Below are positions 60,049 to 64,000 of a stretch of DNA of 64,000 nt, in pieces. The DNA comes from Syntrophomonas wolfei subsp. methylbutyratica (GTDB taxonomy: Bacteria; Bacillota; Syntrophomonadia; Syntrophomonadales; Syntrophomonadaceae), in contig NZ_BBQT01000004.1 of the NCBI RefSeq assembly GCF_001570625.1, positions 156,009 through 220,008 of the forward strand, given 5' to 3'. Position 1 is the first letter of the stretch, and each line of letters opens with the position of its first letter. Under the pieces are notes generated by a model, which did not search any database, was not told where the DNA came from, and was given only the letters and a program-made list of their open reading frames with translations. The translations under genes and the position numbers were made by a program.

Positions 60049-60735
60049 ATGCTGCCCCAGCAGATTGATTGCCCCGGTTATGATATTACCGGCATGATGG
60101 TGCCTGCCAAGGAAGTAGGCGGTGACTTCTACGACTTCTTCATGCTCAATGAAGAAAAACTATGTTTCGTGGTGGCCGATGTCTCCGGCAAAGGTGTGGG
60201 GGCGGCATTGTTCATGACCGTGGCGAAGATGGTTCTGAAAACTGCGGCCCAGGCCCATAATACAACGGTGGATGAACTGCTCAGCACCGCCAACAACCTG
60301 CTCTGCCAGGAGAATCCGGCGGAACTATTCGTGACTGCCTATGTGGGAATTATGGATATTAATAGCGGCCAGATTGCTTATGCCTGCGCCGGGCATAATC
60401 CGCCGGTTATCGTCCACCCGGACGGAAGCAGTGAATTCGTACCGGTAAAACCCAAACTGCCTTTGGCAGCTATGGAAGGCATCCAGTACCCGATTATGTA
60501 CACCCAGCTGCAAACGGGCGAGACCCTGGTTCTTTATACCGATGGAGTAACCGAGGCCACCAACCTGGACGAAGAACTGTATGGCGATGCCCGCTTGCTG
60601 GCGGCCCTACCCTCGCTAAAGCGGCTATCCGCGCCGGAAATGATCGAAGGAATCAAGTCGAATGTAGATATATTTGTGGGTGAAGCCCCGCAGTTTGACG
60701 ACATCACCATTGTCGCCATTCGCAAAATAAGCTGA
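60049..60735 (+). CDS. PP2C/SpoIIE-type phosphatase catalytic domain (RsbU-like)
   Basis: The 228-residue domain starts MLPQQIDCPGYDITGM and has GGDFYDFFML, VVADVSGKGVGAALFMTVAK, YACAGHNPPVI and DDITIVAIR, all metal-binding or signature segments of SpoIIE/RsbU phosphatases. It would dephosphorylate a STAS protein such as the one at 56288. It is in frame with the preceding gene across a single TAA. No good ribosome binding site lies before ATG 60049, so independent translation would need coupling to the previous stop. Confidence 0.88.
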   Translation: MLPQQIDCPGYDITGMMVPAKEVGGDFYDFFMLNEEKLCFVVADVSGKGVGAALFMTVAKMVLKTAAQAHNTTVDELLSTANNLLCQENPAELFVTAYVGIMDINSGQIAYACAGHNPPVIVHPDGSSEFVPVKPKLPLAAMEGIQYPIMYTQLQTGETLVLYTDGVTEATNLDEELYGDARLLAALPSLKRLSAPEMIEGIKSNVDIFVGEAPQFDDITIVAIRKIS

Positions 60736-62174
60736 TGAGAAACGGAAAGCCGATGATGAGGAGCAGCGCCGAGGCCTTGATCTACCGCCTGTTTATTGAC
60801 AAGTTTGCGGGCAAAGGCGAGCCCTGTATAGGGGTGGAAATTGAAATGCCGGTGGTGAATCTGGCCTGCCAGGCGGTGGAGCCTGGGTTTATTGCCGCCA
60901 TGCTGGATTTGCTGAAGCAGCGCTTCGCTTTTACCCCTACGCGCTTTGACCAGAACGGTTTTCCCATCGAAGCGGTTAACCCACGGCAGGATGCCTTTTC
61001 CTTTGAAACCACCTTTAACACCATTGAATTCGCCATGGCTAAAAAACCGGGTATCGACCAAATCGCCGCCAATTTTTATAGCTATGTGACAGCTTTGCAG
61101 GAATTGGCGCATGAGCATCATCACCTCATCTGCGGAATGGGCATCAATCCTTATGCGGCTTATGCCGACAGCAAACCGCTTAATTCCCCGGTTATGCTGG
61201 CCAAGGCGGAGTTCTTGAAAAACTTTACCAGCCATCATGACGGAGAAATATTCCATGCTTTCTCGGCTGCCTGCCAAACCCATCTCGATGTCGAACTGTC
61301 CCAGTTGCCGGATTTATTGAATCTGCTGGGCAAGCTGGCCTTTGTTGATGCCATGCTTTTTGCCAATTCCCTGCCTTTCGCCTATGCCGGCAATCGTAAG
61401 TTTATTGCTCGGCTGCCGGCCTCATTGCAGCGTGAAATGGCCCACCCGACCCTGTGTTTCCGCGACATATTGTGGCGCTTATGTGAAGCGCCCAATATCC
61501 GGCCTTATGACCGGGATTATGCTTCCCTTGAGGAGGTTGTAAAGCATTTGCTGGATCTGAAGATCTTCATCATCAGTGACGGTTCCAGTGGATTCAAGGC
61601 CATCCCGCCGGTGAGATTTGCCGATTATATTGCTAGAGAACGCTGGTCTGAAGCGGATCTTTCCTGTTTTCGCTCCCTGGAACCGGTAGCCGTCAGCCGT
61701 CATGGCACCGTTGAAATCAGGCAAACCTGCACCCAACCCTTGGCGGATAGTTTTGCCCCGGCCGCTTTTTATACGGGTATTGCCGAAAATATTACGGTTG
61801 CCAGCGAACTGGTGCATGACTTCTGGCAGGATAACCAGATTAACATTAGCAACTCCCAATTACGCCGACAGGCAGTAAGCCGGGAAATGGCCATTCCCGC
61901 CGATCGGCTGCGGGAATTTATTAATAATCTGCTGGCAATTGCCGCCGCCGGGCTGAAAAAACGTAAACGGGGGGAAGATAAATACCTGGGGCGATTCCTC
62001 AAACCGGATCACGAGGTTAAGAGCCCGGCGCAAAGGCAGCTTGATCTGCTGCAGGAGGGCTGGTCCTTCCAGGAAATCATGTTGGCTTGTAGTGCACTGG
62101 ATGAATCGGGAAACAGCATCTGGGACAATGATATGAACAGAGGAAAGGGTGAAGCGGATGGACTACCAGTATAA
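60735..62174 (+). CDS. Glutamate-cysteine ligase family protein (GCS2-type)
   Basis: The 479-residue protein resembles GCS2 enzymes: GVEIEMPVVN (residues 33-42), a HLICGMGINPYA segment and EIRQTCTQPLADS near residue 320. GCS2 proteins couple glutamate to an amino compound with ATP; some have new substrates. Its start overlaps the previous stop codon (TGATG), so it is translationally coupled to the phosphatase. Glutathione synthesis is not usual in such anaerobes, which makes a different or regulatory role possible. Confidence 0.75.
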   Translation: MRNGKPMMRSSAEALIYRLFIDKFAGKGEPCIGVEIEMPVVNLACQAVEPGFIAAMLDLLKQRFAFTPTRFDQNGFPIEAVNPRQDAFSFETTFNTIEFAMAKKPGIDQIAANFYSYVTALQELAHEHHHLICGMGINPYAAYADSKPLNSPVMLAKAEFLKNFTSHHDGEIFHAFSAACQTHLDVELSQLPDLLNLLGKLAFVDAMLFANSLPFAYAGNRKFIARLPASLQREMAHPTLCFRDILWRLCEAPNIRPYDRDYASLEEVVKHLLDLKIFIISDGSSGFKAIPPVRFADYIARERWSEADLSCFRSLEPVAVSRHGTVEIRQTCTQPLADSFAPAAFYTGIAENITVASELVHDFWQDNQINISNSQLRRQAVSREMAIPADRLREFINNLLAIAAAGLKKRKRGEDKYLGRFLKPDHEVKSPAQRQLDLLQEGWSFQEIMLACSALDESGNSIWDNDMNRGKGEADGLPV

Positions 62175-62562
62175 GAGCAGCCTGGCTGATTTTGATTTCG
62201 AGGTTTTGAATAGTGAAATAGAGGCTTACTGCGCCCGTGATGAATTCCTGTTGTCCCGGCTGTTTTCCATTCAGTTAATTGTCGAGGAACTGGTTACCAA
62301 TATCTTGAAATACGGCGTCCCCACCACGGCTAATAATATGGTGGAGATCAAGATACACCGCGAAGAATCCAGGGTCATTCTTGCCATTGCCGACAATACT
62401 GCGGCTTTCAATCCGCTGCAGATAGGGGAGCCGGATACCAGCCTGTCCGTGGAAGAGAGGCAGATTGGGGGCCTGGGTCTTTATCTGGTGCGCCAAAAAA
62501 CAGCGTCATTGCACTATGAATACCAGAACGGGATGAACCTGGTGAGTGCCGTCATTGAATAA
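62158..62562 (+). CDS. RsbW-like anti-sigma kinase/ATP-binding protein
   Basis: The 134-residue GHKL ATPase has an intact N-box VEELVTNILKYG (about 40-51), G1 box IADNTAAFNPL (about 80-90) and G2 box GGLGLYLVRQ, unlike the fused domain in the MATE protein. RsbW proteins bind a sigma factor and phosphorylate a STAS antagonist. It overlaps the ligase gene by 17 bp. It and the STAS protein and phosphatase complete a partner-switching module. Confidence 0.88.
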   Translation: MDYQYKSSLADFDFEVLNSEIEAYCARDEFLLSRLFSIQLIVEELVTNILKYGVPTTANNMVEIKIHREESRVILAIADNTAAFNPLQIGEPDTSLSVEERQIGGLGLYLVRQKTASLHYEYQNGMNLVSAVIE

Positions 62563-62724
62563 AGGGGCAAGGAGGAGCACAACTACACCCGACCGCCCTC
62601 TGAAAGCTATCCGGGCCGTGCCATTATTCCATTTATTATTTTACGCAAGCTTCTGCAAGGAATTAAAACTGCGAGCAAAGCCGCCGGCACTTGCGGGGTA
62701 GGCAACCTGTAGTTTATGGTAGTA

Positions 62725-63246
62725 TTACCGGGTAGCATTCAGCAAGGTTTGCAGTTTTTTTATACCTCTGGTACAGAGGCTGGAAACCGTGCTTTCATTA
62801 ATTCCCGTTATGCGTGATATTTCCCGATTGTTGAAACCACCATAGTATTTTAGAGCTATAACATTTCTTTGCTGGTCGTTTAATAAAACCAGGGCCCGGT
62901 ATAGCTCCTGCCGCTCCTCGTCTTCGATAAGCCGGCATTGTTGATTAATATCTACGGCCAGGGCGGATTCAGGAAAGCCTTCGTCATCAATACTGATTAT
63001 GATCTTGCTTTTGCGGTAATAATCCGTCAGTAAGTTGCGGGCAATAGTAAAAATCCAGGTGTTAAAAGATGCCTTGCCGGGTTGAAAGCTATCCAAATGG
63101 ACAACTACCTTCAGGAAAATATCGCTGACCAATTCCTCCGTTTGTTCTCTATGCAGAAGACGATAAAAAATGTAGTTGTATATTTTGGAGAAATAATCCT
63201 CATACATGCGCTCAAATTCGGATTCCCGGCCGAAATCATACAACAA
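62725..63246 (-). CDS. ECF-type RNA polymerase sigma factor
   Basis: The 173-residue protein has region 2 (YEDYFSKIYNYIFYRL, FLKVVVHLDSF, FNTWIFTIARNLLTDYYRK) and region 4 (LNDQQRNVIALKYYGGFNNREISRI, TVSSLCTRGIKKL). Length and the lack of regions 1 and 3 are typical of ECF sigma-70 factors. TTG 63246 follows GAGGTGGTG. It is transcribed after the Cys-rich gene at 63258, 11 bp upstream, which could be its regulator. It faces the partner-switching operon. Confidence 0.92.
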   Translation of the reverse strand: MLYDFGRESEFERMYEDYFSKIYNYIFYRLLHREQTEELVSDIFLKVVVHLDSFQPGKASFNTWIFTIARNLLTDYYRKSKIIISIDDEGFPESALAVDINQQCRLIEDEERQELYRALVLLNDQQRNVIALKYYGGFNNREISRITGINESTVSSLCTRGIKKLQTLLNATR

Positions 63247-63257
63247 ACATCACCACC

Positions 63258-63596
63258 TCAACCCTTGACAAGATTTTGCTGACAGGAACCTGTGAAATAC
63301 GGGCATTCTTCGCAGATGCAGCTGTATGGGCACTGCTGTTGCCGGGCATCCCCTGCCGCCGTCACCAGTATTAGCTTATCATCGTCGAGGGGAACGACTT
63401 TTGCCATCCGGGTTTTTCGGTATTCTATTTTCAGTCTTTGCAGCAGTTTTTCCTTGATGGCGGATTCCCGGGAAAACTGATAGCGGGGATCTTCAATCAT
63501 AAATATGTCCATTCCTTTCTTGAGGCACAAAACATCATGAAAGATTTCTTTCAAACTTTTACCTCTTGGCTCAATTATTCTCATCTGCTTTAACAT
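63258..63596 (-). CDS. Cys-rich small protein, possible ECF sigma regulator
   Basis: I do not recognise the family. The 112-residue product has a C-terminal CPYSCICEECPYFTGSCQQN cluster (about 89-108), which could bind a metal or iron-sulfur cluster, and no membrane helix. It begins 12 bp before the ECF sigma start and is upstream of it in the same operon. A metal- or redox-sensing partner of the sigma factor is a plausible but unproved guess; ZAS-type anti-sigma factors differ by their HxxxCxxC motif. Confidence 0.6.
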   Translation of the reverse strand: MLKQMRIIEPRGKSLKEIFHDVLCLKKGMDIFMIEDPRYQFSRESAIKEKLLQRLKIEYRKTRMAKVVPLDDDKLILVTAAGDARQQQCPYSCICEECPYFTGSCQQNLVKG

Positions 63597-63739
63597 TACG
63601 GGTGCCAGTTTTTCAGTTGATTTCTTGCATTGAAAACAGTTTTGATGTTCACGGGGGTCTGTATATATATACGCAACAGTTTTAAATCTAGCTCAATCCT
63701 CTTTGGGGGTTTTATTTACGATTAACCTTGGGTAACAAA

Positions 63740-64000
63740 AGGACCGTCCGAAACCACTGAAAAAGTCCGATAAAAACATAAAAAGCATACCCGCCTATAG
63801 TATAATTAAGTTAGCACAACCAAACAACACTAGAGGGGGAATGCTTTTCATGTTAGTTGAAACCACCGTTAAGCAAGGCAGCTTCTACAACGTATTATAC
63901 CAAATGATTCCGGATAATCACATACTCAAACGGATAGATTCCGCCATAGATCTCAGCTTTGTCAATGAACTATTGGCAGATAGATATTGCAAAAACTTTG
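63740..64000 (+). mobile_element. Left part of an insertion sequence, cut by the window end
   Basis: A transposase gene runs to the window edge and its upstream region has AAAGGACCGTCCGAAACCACTG followed by AAAAAGTCCG, which may contain the left terminal repeat. The right end is not visible. The exact left border is not clear; GGACCGTCC also occurs in a REP-like palindrome at 15.9 kb. Confidence 0.6.
63850..64000 (+). CDS. Transposase N-terminal part (IS1182/DUF772-like)
   Basis: The 50 visible residues read MLVETTVKQGSFYNVLYQMI, then PDNHILKRIDSAIDLSFVNE, ending KNF at the window edge. PxxHxLxxIdxxiDfsFi is typical of the DUF772 N-terminal domain of IS1182- and IS5-group DDE transposases. 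ATG 63850 lies about 10 bp after AGAGGGGGA; an ATG at 63841 is too near. The catalytic domain is outside the window. Confidence 0.8.
   Translation, partial: MLVETTVKQGSFYNVLYQMIPDNHILKRIDSAIDLSFVNELLADRYCKNF

Noticed and set aside
62563..62724. Possible small gene after the RsbW-like gene (AAGGAGGAG site present)
   Set aside because: No start codon with a credible frame follows; the frames are short and contain stops.

Overview
The window looks like a chromosomal segment of an anaerobic, low-to-mid GC Firmicute of the Syntrophomonadaceae; a Syntrophomonas wolfei-like organism fits best. This is inferred from an acyl-CoA dehydrogenase/FixCX/ETF cluster, a glmS ribozyme, the cdaA-cdaR-glmM order, a SpoIID-type protein, and many TTG/GTG starts placed behind strong AGGAGG-type ribosome binding sites. 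No database search was possible, so the species is a suggestion only.

Layout. 1-5.1 kb: end of a MarR regulator, then acyl-CoA dehydrogenase, fixC, fixX, etfB and etfA (electron transfer from fatty acyl-CoA oxidation). 5.1-16.5 kb: small membrane and zinc-ribbon proteins, CAAX-type protease, ComFB, RNase HI, a branched-chain amino acid ABC transporter (livJ, H, M, G, with no livF here), an EamA transporter, a SpoIID-like lipoprotein and TrmL. 16.5-24.8 kb: a short ferredoxin, a candidate structured RNA, thiamine pyrophosphokinase, then the cell-wall/c-di-AMP group cdaA-cdaR-FAD oxidoreductase-glmM, a glmS ribozyme, and a GlmS that lacks its glutaminase domain. 25-31.2 kb: a GT-D-fold protein and a four-gene cassette (metal-type binding lipoprotein, cytoplasmic binding-protein-like protein with DUF1858, UreG/HypB-like GTPase, ABC ATPase with no permease). 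31.2-48.2 kb: lactate permease, aminotransferase, a PAS-GGDEF cyclase, an ion permease behind a riboswitch-like leader, DUF134, YedE/TusA selenium-sulfur genes, a HEPN/MNT toxin-antitoxin pair, ArsR/CadA metal efflux, RecD2, a hydrolase and TauE. 48.4-53 kb: LysE, thiolase plus DUF35, HAD phosphatase, tRNA-Pro, and an AT-rich patch with a GNAT enzyme. 53.2-63.6 kb: an MBOAT/SGNH-like acylation pair, then a partner-switching operon (STAS, MATE-ATPase fusion, Cache-HAMP-PP2C phosphatase split by an in-frame stop, a glutamate-cysteine-ligase-like enzyme, RsbW-like kinase) facing an ECF sigma factor with a Cys-rich partner. The window ends inside an insertion sequence.

Two dispersed structures cut across this layout. 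Nine copies of a MITE-like element (105-360 bp) share about 15-bp terminal inverted repeats of the type GAYTCYACTGCRAAA; six have a clear 6-7 bp target-site duplication. Their cores are modular, and one core module also sits alone between two genes. Separately, two diverged 135-bp sequences lie 65-80 bp upstream of unrelated genes. They share three helices, including one compensatory base-pair change, and look like an undescribed structured RNA or leader.

The strongest leads are the glutaminase-less GlmS behind an intact ribozyme, the DUF1858/GTPase/ABC cassette, the MATE-kinase partner-switching operon with its interrupted phosphatase, the paired structured repeats and the MITE family.
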